Origin: Larix kaempferi
Lineage: Eukaryota > Streptophyta > Pinopsida > Pinales > Pinaceae
Reading direction: 5' to 3'
Length of the DNA stretch: 64,000 nt
Assembly: GCA_027924585.1 (NCBI GenBank)
Contig: BSBM01000151.1
Coordinates: 12,732,001 to 12,796,000 of the forward strand
Position numbers and translations under genes: made by a program. A model generated the notes under the pieces. It was given only the letters and a program-made list of their open reading frames with translations. It was not told where the DNA came from and made no database searches. How positions within the stretch are numbered: position 1 is the stretch's first letter; each line of letters starts with the position of its first letter. Below, one piece after another: positions 34,971-45,636 of this stretch.

Positions 34971-35616
34971 TGTTGATGTATTTGTAACTTCGGAAGATAT
35001 TCACTTGTATATTGTATTTGTACTTTATTGTATCCCCAGCGGAGATGTATTATTCCTCCGATTGGAAGTGTCGCTAGTTGTACTTGTGTACTTGCAAGTG
35101 TCGCAAGTTATATTGTAAGTGTCGTAACTTATACTTGATGGGTTATTAGACCACCTTGATGGGGTCGGCCCTGTATGAGTCATGTGGGTTAAAGGGTTAT
35201 TAGACCACCCTAGTGGGGTCGGCCCAGTCAACATTATGTTAAATGGTTAAGTTGGGGCCGACCTAGTTGAGTAAAGGTCAAGTGAAAGTAAAAGTATAAA
35301 TAGAGAGTGTGACTCTCTCATTTGACACATTTCTCTCATTCACTCACTTTGCATTAGTGAGAGAGAGGAGGAGTGCGCACAAGTGGAGGAGGAGTAGCTG
35401 TTGCTGCCATCTATCTCTTGGGGTTTGATCTTTGTGATCTTTGTATTGGTGCTTATTTTATCTACGAGGAAGTTGCGGGGTTTCTCACCTTCTTGGTTTT
35501 CCTCGGTGAAATGTTTTGTGTCTCTTGTCTCTTGTCTCTTATGCTTGATAGGTTGTACATGTTATTCTTTCAGTTAAGATCCTAGATCTATTGAATTAAA
35601 TGATGAAAAACTAACA
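34971..35616 (+). repeat. Copia C 3' LTR
   Basis: A 646-bp partner of the 5' LTR, differing mainly by a small insertion (GTACTTGTGTACTTGC region near 35078-35095) and scattered substitutions. Confidence 0.92.
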
Positions 35617-35628
35617 TGGCATAGAATC

Positions 35629-36630
35629 TTAGATATGGAAACATAGATATCTACATTGAACAGAGGTTAAGATGACATGTTTGGAGACTGTTTTAAAGCA
35701 ATCGCAAAGAAGGGAGTCTGCACTTTCCTTTGTCTTTGATTGCATGACTGCAAGCAGGTGTTGCTTTGCATAATCATCATTTAGCATATCAACAAATGTT
35801 GCCTGAGAAACACGGAGAAGATGGGAACCTGTTGCACCATTTCTAACGATGTTCTTGAACAAGTACATGGTTGGAACCTCTGACACCAATTCTTGTTGTA
35901 TCTTGAAGAAAAGGTTCTTGTAGTTGTCAGGCAATTGCAACTGCAATAGAATGCAAGTTGTTGTTGCTTGTTAGGGAAAGCATTTAAAGTAAGAAAATTC
36001 ATTTTTCTAATTGCTTATTGCAATTGGTGTGTATAGTAGCTGCAAGGCTAGATGGCATCATACCATTGCAATGTCTTGTATCTTTTCTCCGTCTTTGACA
36101 CAAAGCTCATAGTTCTTGTTGTCTTGTTCACATGCAATAATGAGCATTGCAACAAAACCAACATAGTAAGCATTTGTTGAGATTGACAAGGCATGAATTG
36201 TTGTATCTGGTGCCAATTTGCGTTGCCGACAAACCTGGGGAATTGTTTCCACGGTAGTTTGTTGATGCAGAACAATGCAATGTTTTGCATCTGCTCTGTC
36301 ATAAAGTCCTTTGTTTCCAGTTATGAAATTTGAAATACGCACACTGCTTCTGGGTGTAAAATATTTCATGAAATGGGAGATAAGGGTGTTGTTCATGTTA
36401 ACTGTCACTGTTAACTAACCATCTTTGTCTACAAGATCAGCATGTTCCAATTCTTCTTTGTTTGGTGAGTTTGAATTCTTGTTGCATGTTGGTCCGTAGA
36501 GTGCAACCACATCACCTTCAAACACATTTGGATGCACAGGTGAAGAAAGCTCCATAATAGTGCATGGTGTGCTTGGCATTTGTTTTTCTCTAGAACAAGT
36601 GGGCAAATTGCAAACCATATTTAGGTACAT
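35629..36630 (-). pseudogene. RPA-like OB-fold segment of the Helitron
   Basis: Two frames in the same phase, separated by one stop, give VFEGDVVALYGP, then DLVDKDG, LTVTVNMNNTLISHFM and SSVRISNFI. This is the pattern of an RPA large-subunit DNA-binding fold (strand, DEKG-like turn, strand, helix, strand ending in YISNF in RPA). Further on YELCVKDGEKIQD resembles a second fold start. RPA binds single-stranded DNA and is carried by plant Helitrons. The assignment rests on motif likeness only; the last part (35629-35946) is not recognised. Confidence 0.5.
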
Positions 36631-36939
36631 GAATTATAGAAATAAAGGAAGAAAAGAAACATTGATTCATGTGACAAAATTTGAACAATGCTTTTGCAAG
36701 GAGAATTGAAATTAGTCGTACCTTTTCGAGCTATCATTGACATGTGTGCTTAGCATGTTGGCTTCATATTTGCTTGATGCACCACTTTTTGTAGCCATGT
36801 TCTAGATAGCAAATTTTTGTGACAACTGCACATGCATTTTTTTTTGTTTTTTTATTTCAGTTTAGCTTGTGCATATGTAACGATGAAAATTGTTTAGAGC
36901 AACAAATGCATTTTTTCTCAGCAATTTCCATTTGCAACA

Positions 36940-37613
36940 CTAGTCTGTAAATATTTTGAAAGGGACTGAAAGAAAAATAGCATGATGATATGTCCAATAG
37001 GCCTTATAAATTTGCAATTTGACATGGTCAGATGGTAATGTTGTCCAAAAATGGTAAAGCAATGAGTCGTAGGCTGTTGTTGGTTGTGTTGTGTGCAAAG
37101 AAAAATTATTGCTATGCATAAAAGAAGCAAATGCATTATGTCGATTGCAATTTTGAATCATGTCAATGTTGAAGTCACCGGCAAGGACGATATATTCATT
37201 TCGATAACTGTTTTCTTTGATTTGAAGAACAAATGAATATAGTTGTTCAATTGGGGTACTTGGCGCAATATAGACATTTGCCAATGTGACAATAGTATTG
37301 TTAATTGAAACCATGATATCATTGGCTCAACGGAGCCTTTTGCACATGCAAGTTGTTTTTGAATACCTATGTTTTTTCTATAACATGTAATTATTCCATG
37401 GACATTGTATATTGACTAGTAGAAGTATTTTTCTGCAAAAAGACAATCAGATGGCAATGAATCTGTGTGTGTTTCTTGCAAACACAAGATATCGGCTTTC
37501 ATTATATCATAGTCATTGACAATATTGTCCATATGTAACAAAAGACTTCTTGTGTTCAGTGAACATAAGTGCAAGTGGTCTTTGCTCTCAATTGACAAAA
37601 ATCCATACCGCAA
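36940..37613 (-). pseudogene. Endonuclease/exonuclease/phosphatase (EEP) domain of the Helentron
   Basis: The N-terminal part reads HLCSLNTRSL and ADILCLQETH, with the metal-binding Glu of QET. After a frameshift near 37315 comes VTLANVYIAP and VLAGDFNIDMIQ, the GDFN motif, then SLLYHFWTTLPSDH and AYWTYHHAIFLSV. In active enzymes the last two carry a DH pair and SDH; here they are YH and TYH, so key residues are lost. It directly follows the helicase end (one stop at 37614), so it was probably fused to it, as in animal Helentrons, where an AP-endonuclease-like domain follows the helicase. Confidence 0.75.
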
Positions 37614-39211
37614 TTATAGCGATGCTTCATTATGAAGTCTGTCTATTTCCATTGAAACTTTGTACGAGAGGCGGAAATTCTTGTGTTGTAATTTGTTCAC
37701 TAGATATAAATGGTTCATGTTTTTAACACGTGACAATGTAGTATATACCAGTCCATGTTGGGTGATGCCTTTTGAGTCGAATGCCAACCTGTCCATTGTA
37801 AGTCCTTGTGACCTATGGATAGTACATGGACATGCTAATCGGATCAGAAATTGTTGTCAAAGTAAATGTTTTCTAGATGTGGATTCCATTTGCCTAGTAA
37901 TTTGTGTGATAAGTGTCCATGTATAGGGAGTGCTTGGTACAAAGTGATTTCACATTTTTGCTCGTTGCATTACACCAGTTGATGGTAAGCTAAACTCAAT
38001 CCACGCTATGTCAATCCCATTTGATGTAAAGTCTCTCAAAATGCCTTATGCACCATTTACTAGTCCATCATCTATAGCAAAGTTTCCTCCAACTAGTTCA
38101 ACGAGCATATCTTGCTTCAAGACAATCGCAACTGGCAGATCCATTTGGCCATTTTGATATGAGTTGAATTATGTTGTGTCTATTTTCTTGTCAATTGAGT
38201 GTAATGTATATGGCTTTGTTTGGAAAAATCCTAACATCTTTTTGTTGTTTTCATCAACATCCTTGTTACTATTAAAAAGGAAAGGGAATGTTGGGTCATT
38301 TGGCGGTTCTCTATAGCAATGCGTATTTAAGAAGTAAATATCGGTGTTTGTTTGTGAGTTTGTTCTAATTCTATTCAAGATCGAGATGAAGGTTGGGTTT
38401 TCTTGTCTCATAACTTGTGTAAGATGGAAGCATTTGATGTTATGTCTCCATAAACTGTAAGGAAATGGATGCGAGTCGACATTGACTTGTTCAAAGGCCC
38501 ATGAATCCTTGACAAGTTGAGCTTGACACAAGTCTCCGCAAAAAATAATGTCCAAATTGCCAAATGGAGAGTTGGGAGTATGCATAATTTCTCGTAACCT
38601 TTTGTCAATGCTCCATAGCATCTGAGCACCAATTAAAGACACTTCATCTATTAGCACAAGCCACAATTGTTCAAAATCCTTGGACAATATATCCAATGAT
38701 TTGGAGCTTAGTGGAAGCATGTTTGTCTATGTCAAAGGTAGGTGAAGTATTGAATGCACAGTAACATCATCTACATTGTGTGTGGCTCTTCCAATAAATG
38801 CAAGTATAATCCCTTTTTTTTAAGAGGATCACTACAAAGTTCCATGTTGTGGAGATGCAGAAGCCCATGGTAGATTTCTTTTGCGACAAATTTTTTGCCC
38901 GTGCCTGCAACTCCAGTCACGAACAAATGAATCAATGTGGTTGGGTTAGCTTTCTTTCTCATTATGATTTCTTTTACAATTGCTTGTTGTTCTTTTTTTA
39001 GTTTTTTCCTAATGGAATAGTAGGCCTCTTTGCTAATGCTATGGGGATGTTTCATAGTTTCAAATGCATTACTAGATCCAGATCCAACCTTCTTGGAGAA
39101 TTCTCTATGCAAGAGGTCGTTTTTAATGTCATATTTATTAGACATAGAAAGGCCAATTTGTTTTTTGCAAAGTGTTTCCTGCATAAAAAAGCTGCTCATT
39201 GTTTTAGTCAA
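37614..39211 (-). pseudogene. Pif1-family helicase domain of the Helentron
   Basis: Motifs in order are Walker A HLFVTGVAGTGKKF, Walker B LVLIDEVSLIG, motif III CGDLCQAQLV, then LTQVMRQ, and near the end TIHRSQGLTMDRLAFDS and LVYTTLSRVKNMNHLYL. These are the Pif1/RecD-like hallmarks of Helitron helicases, which unwind DNA during rolling-circle transposition. The residue after the Walker A Lys is Lys instead of Ser/Thr, which would disturb Mg-ATP binding. Frameshifts lie near 38740 and 37800-38160. The region between 39211 and 39579 continues the Rep-helicase linker in broken form. Confidence 0.88.
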
Positions 39212-39578
39212 TTGTCCTTGCCACTATGTCAATGTCACCCCAAGCAGTTTTTGATCCAGCTATGAACATTTGTTCAATTTGTTCTATGGATAGTCTATGG
39301 GGCAGGTATGCTTCTGGTCATGTCCCTGCATATTTTTTTATAACGTTTTCATTTTCTCTAAAGGGGACAAACAACATCATTTTTCTCTATAAAATTTCTT
39401 TGGGTCTTTATGTTGATTATATAGACCATAACGTATGACATCACTTTGCTTTCTTTTCCCAACACATGAATTAGAGCAATTGTAAGAGGATGCATATGTA
39501 GACAAAGTAATATGCTCAAGTTCTAGAGGTCTTGCAGTGTATTTTCCAATAAACGATGGGCATAAAATGTTTTATGAA

Positions 39579-41920
39579 TCATCTGGTTCCTGGTGCAAAA
39601 GTTTTGGGGTTTTTTAAGACATAGGTTCTTTTGTCAGTTGGTCCTGTATTAATGAATATGGTTTTCCTAGATCTTGTGTATAAAGGAAATGAAAGCACAA
39701 TATAAATAGCTTGTCGAATGGACATTTGTTGCATGTTCAACAATGCATTTCCAAGTTTGCGTATTGTTTCAATGCTACCATCATTGTCAAGAAGGCTCTG
39801 CTCTTTTATTTTTTTCAAGCTAGTTGTCATTGTGCGATCGATTTTTGTAATGTAGGAACTACAATGGGTTATTGCGGCATAGGCATCAAGGATGAATTGT
39901 GCATCTGTGTTTGCATTCCACTGCGCTGGGATTTGTTTGGAGAATGCATTGATCCATATATTGGCTGGGTCTCTTTTTAAAATCAAAGTAGCGTGTTGCA
40001 AGATTTATCGAAGAAGAACAAGGTATTCATCTTTTGTTATGTTGAGTTTTGAAATAAACATATTGAAAGACATGGTTTTTGGGAAAGTCTTATGTTATAG
40101 AGCTAAGAATAGTTCTTTTACTTTATCAATTGTTTTGTTGTCAGCATTTTCTAGAGGTTGCAAAATTGCGGTTTCGTCCATTGGCGGAAAAGGAAAATTA
40201 AATCTACAACTAGAATGTCGATGTTTTTTGCAATTTTTTATATGATGATGTGTTTGAATCTTGGTCAATTCTTCAGAAAGAAGCGAAGAGTCAAAAGAAA
40301 GGTATTTATCAACAAATGTTGTCACATTTTCATCAGATGTTTGTCCATACATAGGGGCATTTTTTGTCCATAGAAAAGCATGGTCATGTTCATTGCCTCT
40401 TGTTTGGAATTGAGTAATGAAAAAGTAGTCCATTACATCGCCAAACAATTCATTGTTTTCCAAAATTAAAGATCGCATTGGCGACATTCTATGTATGTAG
40501 TAGCGGCTGTAAATGACTGGATTTTCTTTTATCAATGTTTCAATTTGTTGACCAATGACTTGTTCGCCAGTTTTGGAGTGAACGTTGTCTGTAGCATTTT
40601 GCAATGCATTGTAAAGAGGAAGCCAAATATGTTTAGCACTAGTGAAAGTGACAAAGAAAGTTGGTGGGCCAAGTTGTCGAATCATTGCAAAGACACATTT
40701 TCTTATATGTTCGAAGTAATCAGGAGATGTTCGTATGTTGTTTCAACATTGATAAGCAATTGGTGATTTTAATATTTTTTGAAGGTTTGCCTTGTATTTT
40801 ACGTCCTTTGCAACCATAGGTTTTCCTTTTAGCTCCCCTTTTCGTATTGAAATCCAAGCTGAACCTCGTATCTGTTGAATTAGAACACGCACTGCTTTGA
40901 AAAAGTTATTTGTATTATGTCTTGTGAATTATTTTGACATATGTTGCAATTCCCATTGCAATGTTTACAAATAAGTAAATCAGTTTATAATATCTTTATG
41001 ACGACTGTACCCAAAGAACAATGTAGGGAAATTCAGCTCTTCAAAAAACCTGTCTTGGAAAATGCCCAATGGTTGGAATCCTTCAGAAGGTGCAATTTGT
41101 ATAATTTCATTTTATAGATCTTCTATTTGATGGGATTTCCCATAGCCATGCACCATTGTTTCATTGGGAATTTCTAGGTTGGTTTCATCATCACTAGAAT
41201 CACTTGGGCACTGACTAGCTAGGCCAATGTTTTTTTAACAATTTGCTCCCACCCATTGTCACTAGTAATATTCTCATATTTGTAAAGTGGAGTATTGTAG
41301 AGGTAATTCAAAGCAGCCATAATAATATAAGGGTGAAAATTTCTAGAAATATAAGCACTCCTGTATTATGGTTTTCTTTTCAACAACACTGCAACTGTTT
41401 TTGAATCTTCAAAGCTTCTAGGCAAAGCTTTTTGTATCTTGTTCAAGTTTGCAGGGACATTAATAACTATTCCTGTAAGTTCAATCTGCGCTCTTTTGTA
41501 TCCCAATGGTATTATTTGAGCAAATGCTAATCTCGGTGACACCAACCTTTCTTCCAATGGTGTTATAATTGTGACGAAATCTAGTTTTCTATTGCGGAGA
41601 TTTTGCGAAGGAACTGCAAATACAAGTATCTTTTCATTATGAAGGCTATTTTTGCATTTCTTGCATATCTCCTGACCTATGTCAATTATCTTTAAGCTAT
41701 TGTCCACGCATAAGAATTCATAGTTCTCCATTACAATATCGTCAACCTTGTCCATGTTTTTATTTAATTGCAACATTTCACAGACAATGCAAGCATGTGT
41801 TGGTGTGTCTTGAATAGTAGTCAAATAAGATTTTATTGCCATGTGACACTTTGCATGTTTCTTCTTCTTAGCTAGGAGAACATGATTTTGTGTTCTTATT
41901 CTCTTTTTTAGATTGTGCAA
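39579..41920 (-). pseudogene. Rep (HUH) domain and N-terminal region of the Helentron
   Basis: The N-terminal 184-codon frame ends with SPRLAFAQIIPLGYKRAQIE and VINVPANL, the DUF6570-like part preceding Helitron-like N domains. Next, broken, comes PLGIFQDRFFEELNFPTLF. The 196-codon frame has AMIRQLGPPTFFVTFTSA and the HUH motif RGNEHDHAFLW, with both His. The next frame has DPANIWINAF, DAQFILDAYA and HCSSYITK, containing the Tyr region that attacks DNA. Rep nicks and joins DNA strands in rolling-circle transposition. Stops and shifts separate the frames, but catalytic His and Tyr positions are kept. Confidence 0.88.
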
Positions 41921-41929
41921 ACTTTTAGT

Positions 41930-42600
41930 TCAGGGGCCATTGTTTTTTCTCAAAGGGCTTTTTGTTTCTTTGAAAATTATTACTGTGGCATGTTCTGATG
42001 TAGGACCATGCTCTCTTGGAGTTATAGAATTGTTTTGTAATATTGTGTTATTTGAACTGTGAGTTTCCTGTAGCTGGTCACATGTCTCTATGTCTACACG
42101 GTAGTTGCGAGAAACCAAATGGGTCATTTGGTCTTTAAGCAATGGCCAAAACTGCACATGTGAATTGTCGATAGCAAATGCATTAGGAAAATTGTATTTG
42201 AAGAGTAGTTGATTAGATGGAACCTCTGTACAAATTTCTTTGTTTGCATGCTCCAGATGTCTATATTGATATTGAAAAATTCACTTATCCATTGCAATGC
42301 AAATGCATTGCCTTGTATTCTTCCTTCTCTATATAGCATTGACAAGTTGACAACAAAAGCTTTTGGACTGGTAATACATTGCTCCTCCATAATGCATCAA
42401 TGTTGTAAATGTTTTCTGAAGCAACGAATTGATCTAATGTCATTTGCACTGTATTGATTTCAAAATGTTTGTGCAATTGCTTTTCTCAAAGAAAGGACAT
42501 CAAAATTTGGCATCATATTGCAAATTGACTCGAACAACAAGTCATGGAAGTCAATGAAAACCATGTCCATTGGCAATAGATGTTGTATGGCCAACTCCTA
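41930..42600 (-). pseudogene. Second OTU-like domain of the Helentron, catalytic Cys lost
   Basis: The reading gives FHDLLFESICNMMPN at the position of an OTU Cys box, then IQGNAFALQWISEFFNINID with IWS, the segment before the last strand, and NSHVQFWPLLKD, the His box. Compared with the first OTU unit (GDCLFDAL), the Cys is Leu here (DLLFESI), so this unit would lack protease activity; the His is kept. It lies between the first OTU unit and Rep. Frames change at about 42480 and 42130. Confidence 0.6.
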
Positions 42601-42699
42601 TTGGATTGATGCTACGTCTATTTGCACATGTTGATCGCTAGTTGCAAATGAGCATACAGGTTGTGCAATTTGCAAATGTGAAGCGGTTATACTTGTTCT

Positions 42700-43427
42700 A
42701 TATGACAACAATGGCTCAAAGTGTCCAGAAGATTGTACCTAGTCATGGAATAAAATAGCAAGACCATGCCTACCATGTTCGCCTTTGAAACGTAAGTATT
42801 TTTTCCCTTTTTCAAATGACCAGAACGACACCATGACATTTATCCATTTCGAAAACCATTTAACACAGAAGACATCACCCCATAGACCAGAGTCTAGAGA
42901 GATATGCGATTTGCAACAGAAAGAGCCATTCGATGAAGATATGCATTTGAACCATTTACACCATGCAATTCTTACAAAAAAGCACTGCTTAATTATGTTT
43001 TCATTGAATGCAAAGCCTCTAGATCTTTGCGACTTGAACATGCCCTGAAATGATTCACTATTCCTTCTTTAATTTCAATGGATGAATATCGAAAATGCAG
43101 CAGCACTGTAAGTGCATCAAACAAACAATCTCCTAGCTGGTAACAACAATATTTTAACCGCAAAAGTCCATGCCTAGCCAGGGCATAATCAATTTGCTGC
43201 ATATGAAGAGCATCGATTGCAAAATTACATGATCAGTTGGAGATTGCTTGATTGCAACAGTTTCCTATCTGCATTTCAATTCCAACAAATGGGAAATTTG
43301 TCGATCGAGCAACATCCATAGAAAATAGGATACCTTTCTTGTGTACCTTTTTTTTATTGCAATTGGTCAATGTAACAAGAGAACAATCTTCTTCAACCTG
43401 GAAATATGAATGTGTCAAAAGAAACAC
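42700..43427 (-). pseudogene. First OTU-like cysteine protease domain of the Helentron
   Basis: After a leader frame (43427-43233) the ATG-started frame at 43202 gives YQLGDCLFDALTVLLH, an OTU Cys box (GDGNCLFRAL in active enzymes) with the nucleophile Cys. After a frameshift near 43040 come GLWGDVFCVKWFSKWINV, the pre-strand segment, and after one stop SSGHFEPLL, the His box. OTU proteases cleave ubiquitin-like tags; Helentrons often carry one, with unknown purpose. This is the N-terminal end of the element's coding remains. Confidence 0.7.
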
Positions 43428-45636
43428 ACGGAGATGGCAAAATTTCTATGTTTCTAGGAAAATATATCATAGTCTACTCAATAAAGGATGAACATCAATC
43501 ATTGTCCACAAAGATACAAATATTTTGACATTATGAACAACATATATATATTTCGAGCTCAATATCTTATCTTAATTAAGAATACATGCACAAGCTAGCT
43601 ATATTTTCAAATACTAAATACAAGGGATCACTGGTATAAGTAAAAAGATAACCAACATTTGGTTACTTTCTAGCACTAAACACTAGCAATTGAAAATTTT
43701 AGCCTATAATCATGTTTCAAATATAATGGATCATTTGTTGAAGTAAAAAGGTAGTCGACACATCGAACATGTGTCTATTGTATTCCTTTGGCCACCTAAC
43801 AATGACCTTACTTCTAACATCATTTGCTCTTCGCTCATTTTTTTTCTTTTCACATAGCCAAAATATCAACAAGCCTCCTAGTCCCTTGCTAGGAAGTAGT
43901 TATTATAAATAATGGATAATGTGTTGAGAGTGCACAATGAATGATTCGATTGCTTGACTAGGAAACATACCTATATAGAAACTTGTATATTATACACTTG
44001 GAGCAAAGCATCTAGCCTCAAGAACATGTGACCATGTGCCATGCAAGAGCATACTTCAATATGTTTGCACACATGTCGAAGAGCATTGGGCATAAGAGGA
44101 GGTCTAGAACATAGCTAGAAACATAACACCTTACATGTGGAGACTTGGAGAAAAATGTGCCATGTAAGGGACAGTGTTGGGTTGAATTGTTGGATACTGC
44201 ACTCGAATGGAGCAGTGTTGCACTCAGAGAACGTCATGTTTTAAGGGAACACTGGCTTGGGATTGAATAAATGAAAGACATAGCTAAAATATCAACAAGC
44301 CTCCTAGTCCCTTGCTAAGAAGTTGTTATTAGACATAATGGCACAATGGATGAGTCAATTGCTTGACTAGGAAACATACATATATAGAAACGTGTATATT
44401 AGACACTTGGAGGAAATCATCTAGACTCAAGAGCATGTGACCATGTGACATGGAAGAGCACACTTCAATACATTTGCACACATGCATAAGAGCATTCGGC
44501 ATCAGAGGAGGTCTGGAACATAGTTAGAAACATAGCACCTTGCATGTGGAGACTTGGAGAAAAACGCACCATGTAAGGGATTTTGATGCTTGCCATGTGC
44601 CAACCTCCCATAGTTATTCTATGTAAGTGGAAAAGATAGCCTTTTCCAAGGGTGTTTCATTATTGGCCTTGTGTAGAGGCATTGGCAATTGCATCATTGC
44701 AAGATATGAAAAGCCAATTTCTGCGAGCCTCAAACCCATAGAATGGAAAAAGAGCTTTATAGACCAGCACTAACATTGGCACAAAATGCCTATGCTTGCA
44801 CAATGCAAAGAATAACAAGATTCATGTGATATAAACCCTAGATGAAACCAAAGGCACTAGAATGAAGTAAGAAGATCAAAAGAAAACTTATTTTCCTTGA
44901 TCCTACATTCTGACAAGGCATGGACCGCACATACTTGGTTCATTAACCATGTACACATGAAATTTCCAGCCACCGACATATTGTGTCCACTGCATACTTG
45001 ATCTCAACATTCTATGTTCGGTTGAAGACAATAATATAGCCATCTATTGTTGTTGTGTTTTCTACTATATTTCTTGTAAAAAAAAAGAGTTTCCAGACAT
45101 TGTTTATGCATGTGAAGTTGCCCTAGAGAGTTGGAAAGTCATTGGAATCAATGGTATATTTTCTTCTTGAATTGCAGTAAAGAATCACAATTATAGGTTT
45201 AATACCCGAGGAACCTTATCAGAAGAAACTGAATTTTCAGATTTACATTAATTGCACACATATAGAATCCCACGTTCACAGCAGTTCACCTTTTGTGCCT
45301 ACAAATATGGATTCTAATAATTTCACAATACCTTTATGCAAGCTGAATGGAAATGCACAGGGACAGATGCATCAATTGCAATAGACGACAAATCAAGAAT
45401 ACGAACAACTGCCCCATTGACAATTGCAAATCAAGAAAATCTTGCAACTAGATGTGTTCCCATGTATACTACACATGACACAAAGGATATTATAGAACAT
45501 AGAATAACCAGTCCATTTATTTCCCATCTTGTGTTTAGATTGACATAACATTGACATAACATCTTGTGTTCCCACATTTGCCTTCATTTTTACTTATGTT
45601 TTCACACATCTAGCTTAATTGATACAATATGCCTAA
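43428..45636. other. No gene; AT-rich DNA with a duplicated 300-bp block
   Basis: A block starting AAAATATCAACAAGCCTCCTA at about 43859 and running to about 44171 recurs at 44286-44580, still about 90% alike by eye. The rest, to 45636, has no recognisable feature. It may be the 5' non-coding part of the Helentron or independent repeats. Confidence 0.6.

Larger units (their letters stand above)
28636..35616 (+). mobile_element. Copia C: complete but defective Ty1/copia retrotransposon
   Basis: Direct LTRs at 28636-29273 and 34971-35616 (TGTTGATGTATT...AACTAACA) are flanked by perfect TGGCA duplications at 28631-28635 and 35617-35621. A degenerate primer site TTCGATCAGAGC follows the left LTR and a purine-rich AAGAGTGAG precedes the right one, so transcription runs rightwards. 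The interior has a 2.8-kb non-coding leader, RT and RNase H, then two blocks of tandem repeats. No gag, protease or integrase is recognisable. The LTRs are very similar, so insertion is fairly recent. It sits next to the Helitron coding remains and probably split that element. Confidence 0.93.
35617..43427 (-). mobile_element. Decayed Helitron of Helentron type (OTU-OTU-Rep-Pif1-EN, RPA-like)
   Basis: Minus-strand frames spell, in order, two OTU-like domains, a DUF6570-like and Helitron-like N-terminal region, a Rep nuclease with an HUH motif, a Pif1-family helicase, an endonuclease/exonuclease/phosphatase domain and an RPA-like OB-fold segment. These are replication proteins of rolling-circle transposons. 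The OTU and endonuclease domains are typical of Helentrons rather than the usual plant Helitron, which has RPA and no endonuclease. Many stops and frameshifts exist. The termini (hairpin, TC/CTRR or palindromic ends) were not identified; the left side is cut by Copia C, so the true extent is unknown. Confidence 0.82.
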
